Positions 51,570 to 59,709 of a stretch of DNA of 64,000 nt are shown piece by piece. Under the pieces are notes generated by a model, which was given only the letters and a program-made list of their open reading frames with translations, searched no databases and was not told the DNA's origin. Within the stretch, counting starts at the first letter, position 1; every line of letters starts with the position of its first letter. A program made the translations under genes and the position numbers. The stretch comes from Dehalococcoidia bacterium (GTDB taxonomy: Bacteria > Chloroflexota > Dehalococcoidia > Lucifugimonadales > UBA1123): contig VXRN01000067.1 of assembly GCA_009838465.1 (NCBI GenBank), positions 1-64,000 on the forward strand, in the 5' to 3' direction.

Positions 51570-51801
51570 TGTTGTTCAGGTACTGCTGCCAGGCGTCGGC
51601 AACCGACATTCCCTCGTATTCCTCGCTCGGCGGCGCGTCGTCGTAATCATCGTCGAACTCGTCCAGATCATGGATCATTGTCTGGATCGGGGGGTCTTCA
51701 CCGCCTACATCCTTGAGATATTGAAGAAACCTCAGCGCCGTGGAAAGTTCCTCTTCGGGGAGTTCGTCAACCAGTTGGTGTATAGATTCCTTGATCACCA
51801 T
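51556..51801 (-). CDS. Antitoxin-like small protein (DUF2281-like)
   Basis: An 81-residue acidic protein beginning MVIKESIHQLVDELPEEELSTALRFLQYL; the LVDELPEEEL...FLQYL pattern is typical of DUF2281-like antitoxin or addiction-module proteins. A very acidic middle (DLDEFDDDYDDAPP) follows. No toxin gene (PIN or RelE type) is adjacent. Its end lies inside the terminator hairpin. Confidence 0.6.
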   Translation of the reverse strand: MVIKESIHQLVDELPEEELSTALRFLQYLKDVGGEDPPIQTMIHDLDEFDDDYDDAPPSEEYEGMSVADAWQQYLNNRTRP

Positions 51802-52143
51802 CGTCCATCCTGTATCCTACCGCCGGGGGACTGTGCAATGTATTGTATCACTATTGGCGATCTCCGTCAGTGAATATATCTGACCCTGTTACACGTAGTT
51901 TCCCTCAGTTCACACTCGGACGGCGATTTTCTCCATTTCCCAAAGCCCCATACAGCCGCCAATTCAGGATTCGAGCCTCTGTCCCCGCCATTCCCTGATG
52001 ATAATAGGCGTTATGCAGGGATTTGCCAATCTCTATTACCATAACTGTCTATCTGACAAGCTGTGGCGCAAGCTTTGGCATCAGTGAGGGAATCATCCCG
52101 GGGAATTCCCTGATCACTCCCCGGGATGAGATGTTGTCCGATT
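51802..52143. other. 342-bp intergenic region with one strong hairpin
   Basis: No gene was found. The one clear structure is an 11-bp perfect inverted repeat, CATCCCGGGGA (52094-52104) and TCCCCGGGATG (52118-52128), just beyond the stop of the minus-strand ThDP enzyme gene, a plausible terminator without a T tract. A tRNA-3'-end-like fragment at about 51967-51990 has no cloverleaf and is not called. Confidence 0.6.
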
Positions 52144-53808
52144 CTAATACTGTCTCGATTGCCTTGACCGGCCGCCCATGGCGGCGTAGGCCACGTCGGG
52201 GTCTATGACCACGTCCAATAGCGCGGCCTTGCCGGAGCCGAAGGCGCGCTCCAGCGCGGGGCGGATCTGGTCGGGATCGGTTACACGCTCGCCGTAGCCG
52301 CCTAGTCCGTCCATTATCTTGGCGTAGTCGGTCTCCTGGGATAGGTACGTGCCGACGCCGCTCATTCCGCGACGCACGACGCCTTGCGTCGTCTGGTTCC
52401 ACGCGCCGTTGTTGCCGACGATGGAGACGATGGGCAGGTCGTGGCGGACATAGCTCTCCACGTCGAAGCCGGTCAGGCCGAAGCCGCCGTCTCCGTAGAT
52501 GATGCAGACCTGTTTGTCTGGCCGCGCAAGCTGCGCCGCCGCCGCGAAACCGGAACCCGCGCCCAGGCAGCCGAATTGTCCCGGGTCCAGCCAGTGGCCC
52601 GGCTCGTTGATGTTCAGCACCCGCGCGGCGAAGGTCACTATGTCGCCGCCGTCGCCGATTACTGTGGCATCGCGGTCAAGGAAGTCTCGCACTTCGCGCA
52701 CCAGGCGCATCGGGTGAATAGGAGTCTGGTCGCTGTTCAGCATCTCCTCGTCGGCGGCCTGGAGGGTCTTGTCCTCGGTCAGCACCTCTTCGACCCACGC
52801 CTTGCCGGGCGACCTGTATCCCCTGGCGTTGAGTTCGTCCATGATCTGGCGCAGCACGGCCTTCGAGTTGCCGACTACCCCGACGTCAATGTCGCGGTTC
52901 TGGCCTATCTTGGAGCCGTCCATCATGATCTCGATGAGCTTCGGGTTCTGCGGGAACATAGTATCCGCGCCGTAGCCCAGCCTGAAGTCAATCGGCGTTC
53001 CCAGCAGGATTACGGTGTCGGAGTGAACGAGGCCGTAGCGCCGACCAAGGCTGCCCAGGTTGGGGTGGTCGGACGGGATCGAGCCGCGTCCCATCGCGTT
53101 CAGGAATACCGGTGAGTCTATCATTTCGATGAACTCGCGCAGTTCCTCCGCCGCGTCGTTCCACCAGACGTCCGAGCCCGCCAGTATCATCGGCTTCTCG
53201 GTCTGCATCAGGATGTCGCACACCTGGTTCACGTAGTCGGGGTCGCCGTATGCCTTGGAATCGGTGCGGTAGGACTGCGGGTAATTGACGGCGTCCTCAT
53301 CCGTCTGGCCGTTTACGACGTCAACCGGGATCTCCAGGTACACCGGGCCGGGGACGCCGGTCGTCGCGTGCCTGAACGCTATCGAAACGTAGTCCGGGAT
53401 GCGCTCCACTCGCTTGACCTGCTCCGAGAACTTGGTCACCGGCTTGAGAAAAGTTGCCGAGTCGAAGTCCTGGAGTCCGCCGCGCAGGTGATCGGTGATG
53501 CCTGCATTCCCGCCAATGAGTATCATCGGACTTGGCGCCTGGAACGCGTTCGCTATGCCGGTAACGGCGTCGGTTACGCCCGGGCCGGCGGTCACTATGG
53601 CGACGCCCGGCTTGCCTGTGACCTTCGCCCATCCTTCGGCGGCATGAGCGGCCACCTGCTCATGCCTGAAGTCTATTATCTTGATTCCCTCGGCCACGCA
53701 GCCCTCGTAGAGGTTGTATATGTGGCCGCCGTTGAGAGTGAAGATGTAGTCCACACCCTCCCTCTTCAGTGCCTTGGCGAACAGTCGTCCGCCGTCAATC
53801 TCTGCCAT
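52144..53808 (-). CDS. Thiamine-diphosphate-dependent enzyme (oxalyl-CoA decarboxylase/2-hydroxyacyl-CoA lyase-like)
   Basis: A 554-residue ThDP enzyme with the usual three domains. The catalytic Glu50 is in FRHEQVAAHAAEGWA; the ThDP/Mg site is YGDGGFGLTGFDVESYVRHDLPIVSIVGNNGAW (landmarks GDGGFG and VGNNGAWNQ). It resembles acetolactate synthase, oxalyl-CoA decarboxylase and 2-hydroxyacyl-CoA lyase. The CaiB/BaiF CoA-transferase 360 nt upstream in the same direction favours a CoA-thioester substrate, as in the Frc-Oxc pair, but acetolactate synthase is not excluded. GGAG precedes the ATG. Confidence 0.85.
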   Translation of the reverse strand: MAEIDGGRLFAKALKREGVDYIFTLNGGHIYNLYEGCVAEGIKIIDFRHEQVAAHAAEGWAKVTGKPGVAIVTAGPGVTDAVTGIANAFQAPSPMILIGGNAGITDHLRGGLQDFDSATFLKPVTKFSEQVKRVERIPDYVSIAFRHATTGVPGPVYLEIPVDVVNGQTDEDAVNYPQSYRTDSKAYGDPDYVNQVCDILMQTEKPMILAGSDVWWNDAAEELREFIEMIDSPVFLNAMGRGSIPSDHPNLGSLGRRYGLVHSDTVILLGTPIDFRLGYGADTMFPQNPKLIEIMMDGSKIGQNRDIDVGVVGNSKAVLRQIMDELNARGYRSPGKAWVEEVLTEDKTLQAADEEMLNSDQTPIHPMRLVREVRDFLDRDATVIGDGGDIVTFAARVLNINEPGHWLDPGQFGCLGAGSGFAAAAQLARPDKQVCIIYGDGGFGLTGFDVESYVRHDLPIVSIVGNNGAWNQTTQGVVRRGMSGVGTYLSQETDYAKIMDGLGGYGERVTDPDQIRPALERAFGSGKAALLDVVIDPDVAYAAMGGRSRQSRQY

Positions 53809-53926
53809 TTCATCTCCTATACTTCTGATTGTGTCCGATAGTTCGCGCGGTATTTTACCCCAATTCGATGAAGGGCGCCTGTTCTATCATTACTGATGTG
53901 CGCTGCCTGTCTCGCGTTCGCCTTCA

Positions 53927-54139
53927 TTAAGCGAACATCAACCTGCCTTTGGGCTCGGGGATAGGGTGTCCCATCTCCTTCTGAGTTTTGATCCAGATAT
54001 CCATGACTTCCTGGATCATCGCCAGCGCATCCTCGTAGGTCGGCCCGTCGGCGACGCAGCCCGGAAGGTCCGGTACCTCCGCGATGAACGCTTCGTCTTC
54101 CTCGCTCCAGTACAGGATGATGTCGTACCTATAGCTCAT
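53927..54139 (-). CDS. HicB-type antitoxin, orphan
   Basis: A 70-residue protein with the HicB partial RNase-H fold: RYDIILYWSEEDEAFIAEVPDLPGCVADGPTYEDALAMI (landmarks EDEAFIAEVPDLPGC and TYEDAL). No HicA toxin lies on either side, which is common for this family in Chloroflexota and Cyanobacteria. It sits between the CoA-transferase and the ThDP enzyme in the same direction. Confidence 0.88.
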   Translation of the reverse strand: MSYRYDIILYWSEEDEAFIAEVPDLPGCVADGPTYEDALAMIQEVMDIWIKTQKEMGHPIPEPKGRLMFA

Positions 54140-54169
54140 GGGGTATCCGTCCGTATCGCTGAATGTCTC

Positions 54170-55417
54170 TTATAGTATAACGCCCTTCTCCTGAAGCGAC
54201 GCTATATCCTCCCAGCTATAATCCAGTTCGTCTATCAGGATCTCCTCTGTATGCTGACCCAGCTCCGGCGCTTCTCTGAAGATGCCCGACGGCGTCTCGC
54301 TGTATATGTTCGGGTGGTTGCACATCTTGATTGGCCCGATGGCCGGGTGGTCGAACGTCGTGATGTACTCGTTCGCTATCACCTGCGGATCGTCAACCAG
54401 CTCGTCAACGGACTGCACTCTCGCGTAGATGAAGTCCCCCGTCGCGCGGAAGTGCGTGTCCCACTCCGCCGAGGTCCGCGTCAGGAACTGCTTGTCCATT
54501 ATCCTGACCAGCTCCTCGCGGTTCTCCGACCTCGCCTCCATCGTGGCGTACTTGGGATGCTCCACTATCTCTGGCAGCCCCAGCGCGGTCATGAACGACT
54601 CCCAGTAGCGGTCCGGCTGGAGGTGCATCAGCTGGATCCAGCGTTCGTCCTTGCACTTGTACAGGTTGGCGAGCACGTTCCAAGCCGACTTGCGGTCATA
54701 CGCGCCGAACCTGTCGCCGCCCATTATCAGGCCCATCGTCATGCCCATGCCCTGCAGCCACATATTCGCGCTCAGGTGGGATGCGTCCACCTTCTGGCCG
54801 ACGCCCTGCACATGCCGCGCAACCAGCGCTGCCAGCACGCCCTGGCACAGCATTATCGCGCCCATCTGGTCCGAGACGCCCTGGGACACCCGCACCGGCT
54901 CCTCGGCGTCCGCCGGCGTGGCCGAGACCATCAGCCCGCCGCGCGCCTGTCCGCAGCCGTCAAACGACGGAAGCGCCGAATCCGGCCCGTTCGGACCGTA
55001 GCCCGTCGCCGAGCCATATACGATCATCGGGTTTATCTCGCGCAGCGTCTCGTAGCCCACGTCCAGCCTCTCAGCGACGCCCTGCCGGAAGTTCTCTACG
55101 AACACGTCCGCCGACTCCACCAGCTTGTGGACTATCGCCTTGCCCTCCGGTGTCTTCAGGTTCACCGCGATGCCCCGCTTGTTGCGGTTATTCGCCTCGA
55201 AGTAGGCATTCCGGCCTCCGGGAAGCGACGGCGCCAGCGTCGAGGCCCTGGCCACCGCGCGGCCAGCGTCCCCGTCCAGAGCTTCTATCTTGATTACGTC
55301 CGCCCCCATGTCGCCCATCATCACCGCCGACATCGGGCCGAACTGCCACATCGTCCAGTCCAAAACCCTTATACCTTTCAGCGGTCCGGTAACTCCATTT
55401 GCGCCATTCTCGAACAT
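54170..55417 (-). CDS. CaiB/BaiF family CoA-transferase
   Basis: A 415-residue class III CoA-transferase: GIRVLDWTMWQFGPMSAVMMGDMGADVIKIE (landmark GDMGADVIKIE), NRNKRGIAVNLKTPEG and ENFRQGV. The catalytic Asp is Asp183 (GVSDQMGAI), placed as in formyl-CoA transferase. It moves CoA between acyl acids; the substrate is unknown. GGAGG precedes the ATG. With the ThDP enzyme downstream it could form a route for activating and cleaving a 2-hydroxy or oxalyl acid. A long open frame on the opposite strand is a composition artefact. Confidence 0.93.
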   Translation of the reverse strand: MFENGANGVTGPLKGIRVLDWTMWQFGPMSAVMMGDMGADVIKIEALDGDAGRAVARASTLAPSLPGGRNAYFEANNRNKRGIAVNLKTPEGKAIVHKLVESADVFVENFRQGVAERLDVGYETLREINPMIVYGSATGYGPNGPDSALPSFDGCGQARGGLMVSATPADAEEPVRVSQGVSDQMGAIMLCQGVLAALVARHVQGVGQKVDASHLSANMWLQGMGMTMGLIMGGDRFGAYDRKSAWNVLANLYKCKDERWIQLMHLQPDRYWESFMTALGLPEIVEHPKYATMEARSENREELVRIMDKQFLTRTSAEWDTHFRATGDFIYARVQSVDELVDDPQVIANEYITTFDHPAIGPIKMCNHPNIYSETPSGIFREAPELGQHTEEILIDELDYSWEDIASLQEKGVIL

Positions 55418-55573
55418 CGCCTACCTCCCATCGAAGGCTGGATTGATTGCGAAAGATTCTGGCGATTCTATCACACGGCTTGGAAGGCGGCAGTGCCTTG
55501 GCCGCCAGATCCCTGTGATACAATGAATCCCCAAGATTCGCCCCGGCAGCGAACAACCCGGAGGTTTCGTCCC

Positions 55574-56125
55574 ATGGTGACCACGACCCGACTTATGACA
55601 GCCGAAGAACTCCTGAATCTGCCCGATGACGGCTTTCGATACGAACTCATCAGGGGGAAGTTGAGGAAGAGATTGCCCGCCGGACAGACCCACGGAGAAT
55701 ACGCTATGAATATAAGTCTATCCCTTGGGGGATACGCCAAGACGAATCGGCTGGGCAAATCCTACATAGCCGACACCGGCTATATACTCGCCACAGACCC
55801 CGACCATGTTCTCGCCCCAGACTTCGCGTTCATATCCAACGAAAGGCTCAGCGAGATAGGAGAGTCCGACGGGTTTGCCCAGGGCGCGCCCGATATTGCG
55901 GTCGAGGTCATATCTCCAAACGACCGTTACACCGAGGTGGAGGAAAAAGTGGAGGACTGGCTGAACGCCGGCTGCCGCGCGGTCATAATCGTCAACCCTC
56001 GCAGGGGCACCGTGAATCTACACCGCTCGCCCACGGACATGACCACCCTCACAGAATCCGACACGCTCGAACTCGACGACATCGTTCCTGGCTGGCAGAT
56101 GCCGGTCCAGGACATATTCGAGTAG
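55574..56125 (+). CDS. Uma2-type (DUF820) PD-(D/E)XK protein
   Basis: A 183-residue Uma2 protein of normal length. The fold landmarks are MTAEELLNLPDDGFRYELIRGKLRKRLPAG (landmark DDGFRYELIRGKL), Asp83 (LAPDFAFI), Glu111 (AVEVISPND) and Lys125 (EEKVEDWL). The family expands strongly in Chloroflexota and Cyanobacteria and is of unknown function. GGAGG lies 10 nt before ATG 55574. Unlike the gene at 29.7 kb it has no duplicated N-terminus. Confidence 0.9.
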   Translation: MVTTTRLMTAEELLNLPDDGFRYELIRGKLRKRLPAGQTHGEYAMNISLSLGGYAKTNRLGKSYIADTGYILATDPDHVLAPDFAFISNERLSEIGESDGFAQGAPDIAVEVISPNDRYTEVEEKVEDWLNAGCRAVIIVNPRRGTVNLHRSPTDMTTLTESDTLELDDIVPGWQMPVQDIFE

Positions 56126-56319
56126 AGATCGGATCTGCTGTACAACCACGCCCACAATGCGCTACAATGCATTTATGAAGAACAAAATTTCTAGGCCGTA
56201 TTGACATTTCCCGTCATTCCCGCTTTAGCGGGAATCGAGAAGCGTGGAGTGTAAATAACGTCGCTATCGCCATAATCGTTTATATGCCTGAAATATCAAA
56301 TGTCAACAGAACCTAGCAT
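56126..56319. other. Intergenic region with REP hairpin
   Basis: No gene. It holds TGCGCTACAAT (a -10-like box near 56160) and a perfect 9-bp REP hairpin, ATTCCCGCT-TT-AGCGGGAAT (56216-56235), of the widespread TCATTCCCGC...GCGGGAAT family. It is followed by the phased-array element copy 3. Confidence 0.65.
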
Positions 56320-56510
56320 GATATACATAAGCGGGAGATTATATACATGAAAAATCGGAGTTCCGAAAAAATTCCCCCGTAGCTAACGCAGGTGATTAAC
56401 AGGTGGATAACAGATGAAGAGTCACCTGTCCGGTCACCAGTTACCCCACCAGAAGCCACATGTGGCTTTATAAACAAATATATATGACCCACTATACCGG
56501 ACGCCGATCC
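56320..56510 (+). promoter_or_regulatory. Phased-array promoter element, copy 3 (AGGTG/CACCT type)
   Basis: A leader with ATACATAA and GATTATATACATGA, then CCCGTAGCTAACG as in copies 1 and 2, followed by AGGTG at 56390 and 56401, AGATG at 56412 (11-bp steps), inverted CACCT or CACC at 56423, 56435 and 56447 (12-bp steps), TTTATAAA (56467) and a -10-like TATGAC (56483-56488). The phosphoesterase ATG lies 57 nt after the -10. Confidence 0.65.
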
Positions 56511-56544
56511 CCTGAAAACTAAGGACCCAAAAACTGAAGCCCCA

Positions 56545-57042
56545 ATGACCGCCACGATAGCCATAATATCCGACACCCACTTCAACCGCTGGGATGAGGT
56601 GCATCCCAAGATACGGGAAGCCGTGAGCGAAGCCGACATCGCCGTACACTGCGGAGACATCGTTCGCCAGGACGTAGTTGACGGCATGAGACGCGAGGCC
56701 AGGCGAGCCGTCATAGTCCACGGCAACTCCGACCCGCCCGACCTCAGAGAGTCGCTGCCGTACACCGAGGTCATCGAGGTCGAGGGAGTCAGGCTCGGAG
56801 TGACCCATCCCGCGTGGGGCGGTCCGGAGTTCCCTCTGGAAGAGCTCCTGCCCGACTTCTCCGAACCCGTGGACGCTATCCTGTTCGGCCATCTCCACGA
56901 GACCATCAACGAGACCCGCGACGGGATCCTGTTCCTCAATCCGGGTCAGGCGTACAAGTCGTTCATGGTCCCCGCCACAATCGCCATGCTCACCGTGTCC
57001 AATGGAAAGATGTCCGCCGAGATAGTAGTAATCGAGGAGTGA
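56545..57042 (+). CDS. YfcE/MJ0936-type metallophosphoesterase
   Basis: A 165-residue calcineurin-like phosphodiesterase. All metal ligands are in place: Asp10 and His12 (SDTHF), Asp38 (CGDIV), Asn61 (GNSDP), His88 (VTHP), and His116 and His118 (FGHLHE). Relatives hydrolyse phosphodiesters such as cyclic nucleotides in vitro; the physiological substrate is unknown. It begins behind a phased-array element and is followed by REP repeats. Confidence 0.93.
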   Translation: MTATIAIISDTHFNRWDEVHPKIREAVSEADIAVHCGDIVRQDVVDGMRREARRAVIVHGNSDPPDLRESLPYTEVIEVEGVRLGVTHPAWGGPEFPLEELLPDFSEPVDAILFGHLHETINETRDGILFLNPGQAYKSFMVPATIAMLTVSNGKMSAEIVVIEE

Positions 57043-57084
57043 AGACTGACCCCAGAGTCCATTCCCCCTTGATGTCTTGAGAGG

Positions 57085-57230
57085 GTAGGCAAAAGTCCCT
57101 TCCCCCTTGACGGGGGAAGGTTAGGATGGGGGTGACCCACCGCCATTTGTATGTTGGATATCCCCTCTCCCTGAGGGAGAGGGCTAGGGTGAGGGTGAAT
57201 ACTTACACCTCTCAACCCTTGATGGGTGAA
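57085..57230. repeat. REP-like repeats between phosphoesterase and EVE genes
   Basis: Two to three copies of the CCCTCTCCCTGAGGGAGAGGG type with GGGTGAGGGTGA tails fill the 261-bp gap. The half after 57230 holds the short upstream region of the EVE-domain gene, with nothing else seen. Confidence 0.7.
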
Positions 57231-57303
57231 GGTAATCATCACATCGCTGGGAAAACAACAAAGCCTTAACAATCTTGATATGACGATACAGTGAGGACCG
57301 ACA

Positions 57304-57816
57304 ATGACCCAGCAATCCAGACCCTCCAGAGGAGATAGGAAAAAAAGCGTCGGGCGCAACTACTGGATGTTCGTCGAATCGCCCGAGAACTTCGAGATCA
57401 TCAGAGAGATGGGTCTGACCCTCTTCGGCATGGGTCCAAAATACCGGCGCAGGGTGGAGCGTATGTCTCCCAACGACAGGGTTCTCTTCTACGTGAAGGG
57501 CATACGTAAGTGGCCCGCGACCGCTACCATCACTTCCCACGGCTTCGAGGACGATTCACCCCTGTTCAAGCCGAGCTCGCGCGGCGAAATGTTCAACCAC
57601 CGAGTCAAGCTCGCCCCCGACATCCTGCTCGACGAGCCGGACTACATAGACGCCATGCTGATAGCGCCTCGCCTCGAATACCTCAAGCGCTGGGCTCCCG
57701 AAGATTGGCCGCTCGCCTTCTTCGAACGGCTCCACCTGCTCCCCCAAAAGGACTTCAGGCTGATCGAGGCAGAGATGGAGCGCATAACCAAGCCCTCCCA
57801 GGACTGGCAGGGGTAG
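57304..57816 (+). CDS. EVE domain protein
   Basis: A 170-residue protein with an EVE/PUA-like fold: NYWMFVESPENFEIIREMG (landmark NYWMFVESPENF), RRRVERMSPNDRVLFYVKG and APRLEYLKRW. The fold is related to ASCH and PUA and is thought to bind modified bases in nucleic acids; no partner gene suggests the target. It lies between two REP clusters and looks monocistronic. Confidence 0.88.
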   Translation: MTQQSRPSRGDRKKSVGRNYWMFVESPENFEIIREMGLTLFGMGPKYRRRVERMSPNDRVLFYVKGIRKWPATATITSHGFEDDSPLFKPSSRGEMFNHRVKLAPDILLDEPDYIDAMLIAPRLEYLKRWAPEDWPLAFFERLHLLPQKDFRLIEAEMERITKPSQDWQG

Positions 57817-57945
57817 GCAAAAGTCCTGTCTCCCCTGATGGGCGACAAGTGTAGGCAAAAGTCCCCTCTCCCTCTGGGAGAGGGTTAGGGTGAGGGAAAA
57901 TGACTACATCTCCCATCAAGGGCTGGGAGATGGTGAATTCCCCTC
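57815..57945. repeat. REP-like repeats
   Basis: Two copies of the CTCTCCCTCTGGGAGAGGGTTAGGGTGAGGG-type element (given here by its core CTCTCCC and GGGAGAGGG) lie between the convergent EVE and aldo/keto reductase genes. Their hairpins may limit read-through. Confidence 0.65.
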
Positions 57946-57953
57946 AGGCCGCC

Positions 57954-58928
57954 TCATCGCCACACCTGCCGCTTTGCAAGCTCCTCGTCATACACGCCGA
58001 ACGCGGCCTCGATGAACTCCCTCGGCGCCTCGGACGAGTCCGATATCTCCACGAGTTCCAGCAGCCGGGCGTATGAGGTTACTACCGGTAGCGTCGAGGC
58101 CACGACCGGCGAAGCCAGCGCGAACTTGATTGCCCACGAGCTCACGTCGCCGCCAAATTCTCGCAGGGCCGCGATTAGGGCATCCCGGCCATACTGTCTC
58201 TGCCCATAAACCTCTCTCCTGAAATGCTGGGCAGGGTCGGCGGACTGCTCATCGGGAGGTTTCTCCAGCGCGCCGGACATGGAAGGGTCGTATGCGAGAA
58301 TAGCGGTCGCGGCGTCCTGCGCGCGCAATATCAGATTGCGTCCGGGCTGCTGCCTGAGCAAGCTGAACTCCGTTTGAAGCGACGATACCGAGCGAACGTC
58401 AATCGCGCCCTCACCCGCTTCTTCCGACTCCGGTTCGTCATCCAGCGCGACGCCGTAGTAGCGTATCTTCCCCTCCACAACCAGGTCGTCCAAGAGTCCG
58501 AAAAGTTCGTCGTCCTCGATCTGGTCGGGCCCTGGATGATGAAGCTGGAGCAAGTCTAGGTAGTCCGTATCCAGGCGTCGGAGACTCTGCTCGCAGGCAT
58601 ACTGAATGAAGCCAGGCGTCCACCGCTGCGATCTGCCGCGTTCCTCCGGGTCTATCTCCGGTCGGTAGAAGTCGTATCCGGCCTTGGTGGAGATGACGAT
58701 GTCGTGCCTGTTGCGCCCCAGAGCCTTCGCCAGAATCCGTTCTCCGTACCCCTCGGTATAGGAATCAGCCGTATCGAAGTAGGTGAAGCCCATATCGAAA
58801 GCGCGGCTGAGGACGTTGATGGTGTCCTGCTCCGTGACGTGGCCGTAGTCGTTCGTCGCTAAAGGGCGCAACGGCACGCCTATCTCGGAGACGGTCAATT
58901 CGGTGTCGGCGAGCTGGCGGTACTTCAT
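57954..58928 (-). CDS. Aldo/keto reductase
   Basis: A 324-residue (beta/alpha)8 NADPH-dependent reductase. The tetrad is present: Asp52 (FDTADSY), Tyr57, Lys82 (STKAG) and His130 (LLQLHHPG). An insert of about 30 residues near 215-245 is hydrophilic. The substrate is probably a carbonyl compound or sugar; unknown. The DUF1802 gene ends up 8 nt upstream in the same direction, so the two probably form an operon. Confidence 0.92.
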   Translation of the reverse strand: MKYRQLADTELTVSEIGVPLRPLATNDYGHVTEQDTINVLSRAFDMGFTYFDTADSYTEGYGERILAKALGRNRHDIVISTKAGYDFYRPEIDPEERGRSQRWTPGFIQYACEQSLRRLDTDYLDLLQLHHPGPDQIEDDELFGLLDDLVVEGKIRYYGVALDDEPESEEAGEGAIDVRSVSSLQTEFSLLRQQPGRNLILRAQDAATAILAYDPSMSGALEKPPDEQSADPAQHFRREVYGQRQYGRDALIAALREFGGDVSSWAIKFALASPVVASTLPVVTSYARLLELVEISDSSEAPREFIEAAFGVYDEELAKRQVWR

Positions 58929-58936
58929 GGGTCGGC

Positions 58937-59530
58937 TCAGGCGACTAATGTTGCTCCCGCGAGAGAACCCCTCACCATATCGGCTTTATTCTCGTATTCG
59001 GCGTCGCTCAGGACGGGCGTCATGCCGCCCAGTGCGACTTCCTTACCCAGCTCCACCCAGGACTTGCATCCCGAGTATTCGGGGAGGACGGGGAGGGACC
59101 GGCTGTTCTGAAGTTCATAGACTCGCAACAGCGCCACGGTCAGAGGCTGCTTGGGACGCCAGTGCAGCCGCTTGTGGGCGTAGTCGTCCGTCCATATGTG
59201 CAGCCCGGAGATTCGGTCGAGGTCGTCCTCGTCCCTCAATTCGAACTTATCGGTGACGTAGCAGAAATACTTGAAGTCAACCGTGTCTGCAACGCCGCTG
59301 TCATTGTATGTGTCTCGAAGCGTGGCGTGAAATTCGGGCTTGATCAGCTCCTCTTTCTGATGCTCATAGGTCGGGAATAGGAGGAACTCAGGATAGACGA
59401 AGCGAAAGTCCCTGTCCTCTCGGTGGATGCCGCCCTTCCGCAGTACGAGAATCTGTTCCCCTCGTCCGAGAGTTTCTACTGCCGAAGCCCATTCCTTGAG
59501 CGCTGTATCTGAAATGGAGGACAGGGTCAT
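58937..59530 (-). CDS. DUF1802 family protein
   Basis: A 197-residue soluble protein with the DUF1802 landmarks: TALKEWASAVETLGRGEQILVLRKGGIHRE (landmark LVLRKGGIHRE) and LLFPTYEHQKEELIKPEF (PTYEHQ). The function is unknown. AAGGAG precedes the ATG. It lies 8 nt before the aldo/keto reductase and is the first gene of that pair. Confidence 0.85.
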   Translation of the reverse strand: MTLSSISDTALKEWASAVETLGRGEQILVLRKGGIHREDRDFRFVYPEFLLFPTYEHQKEELIKPEFHATLRDTYNDSGVADTVDFKYFCYVTDKFELRDEDDLDRISGLHIWTDDYAHKRLHWRPKQPLTVALLRVYELQNSRSLPVLPEYSGCKSWVELGKEVALGGMTPVLSDAEYENKADMVRGSLAGATLVA

Positions 59531-59709
59531 TGGAACGCTCCTTGCGCCGATGGTGCATCGGCTGATTAGATGACAAGCGTGTAGCTAGGCTGAATTATAG
59601 CACAGCCTTGTGTACCGCTTTCGTAAACGATCAAAGGACCGCTTGCCAAGCCAAGTCACGATGCTACAATCACCACATCCTACTCGGAATACTGACTTGG
59701 GAGGAAACA

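Noticed and set aside
51960-51992. Fragment resembling a tRNA 3' end (GGATTCGAGCC...CCGCCA)
   Set aside because: The T-stem has a mismatch, no matching 5' acceptor strand or anticodon arm lies upstream, and no integrase or element boundary is near. An attachment-site remnant cannot be excluded.
52144-53808. Naming the ThDP enzyme ilvB
   Set aside because: It has the general acetolactate synthase look, but no ilvN or ilvC is adjacent and the neighbouring CoA-transferase points to a CoA substrate, so no symbol was given.
54251-56125. A 624-codon open frame on the plus strand across the CaiB gene
   Set aside because: It is antisense to a well-recognised CoA-transferase over most of its length and its sequence is Arg/His/Leu-rich low-complexity text. 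Only the last 183 codons, the Uma2 gene at 55574-56125, are real.
56126-56235. Insertion sequence remnant near the REP hairpin
   Set aside because: No transposase fragment or terminal inverted repeats were found; the hairpin fits a common extragenic palindrome.
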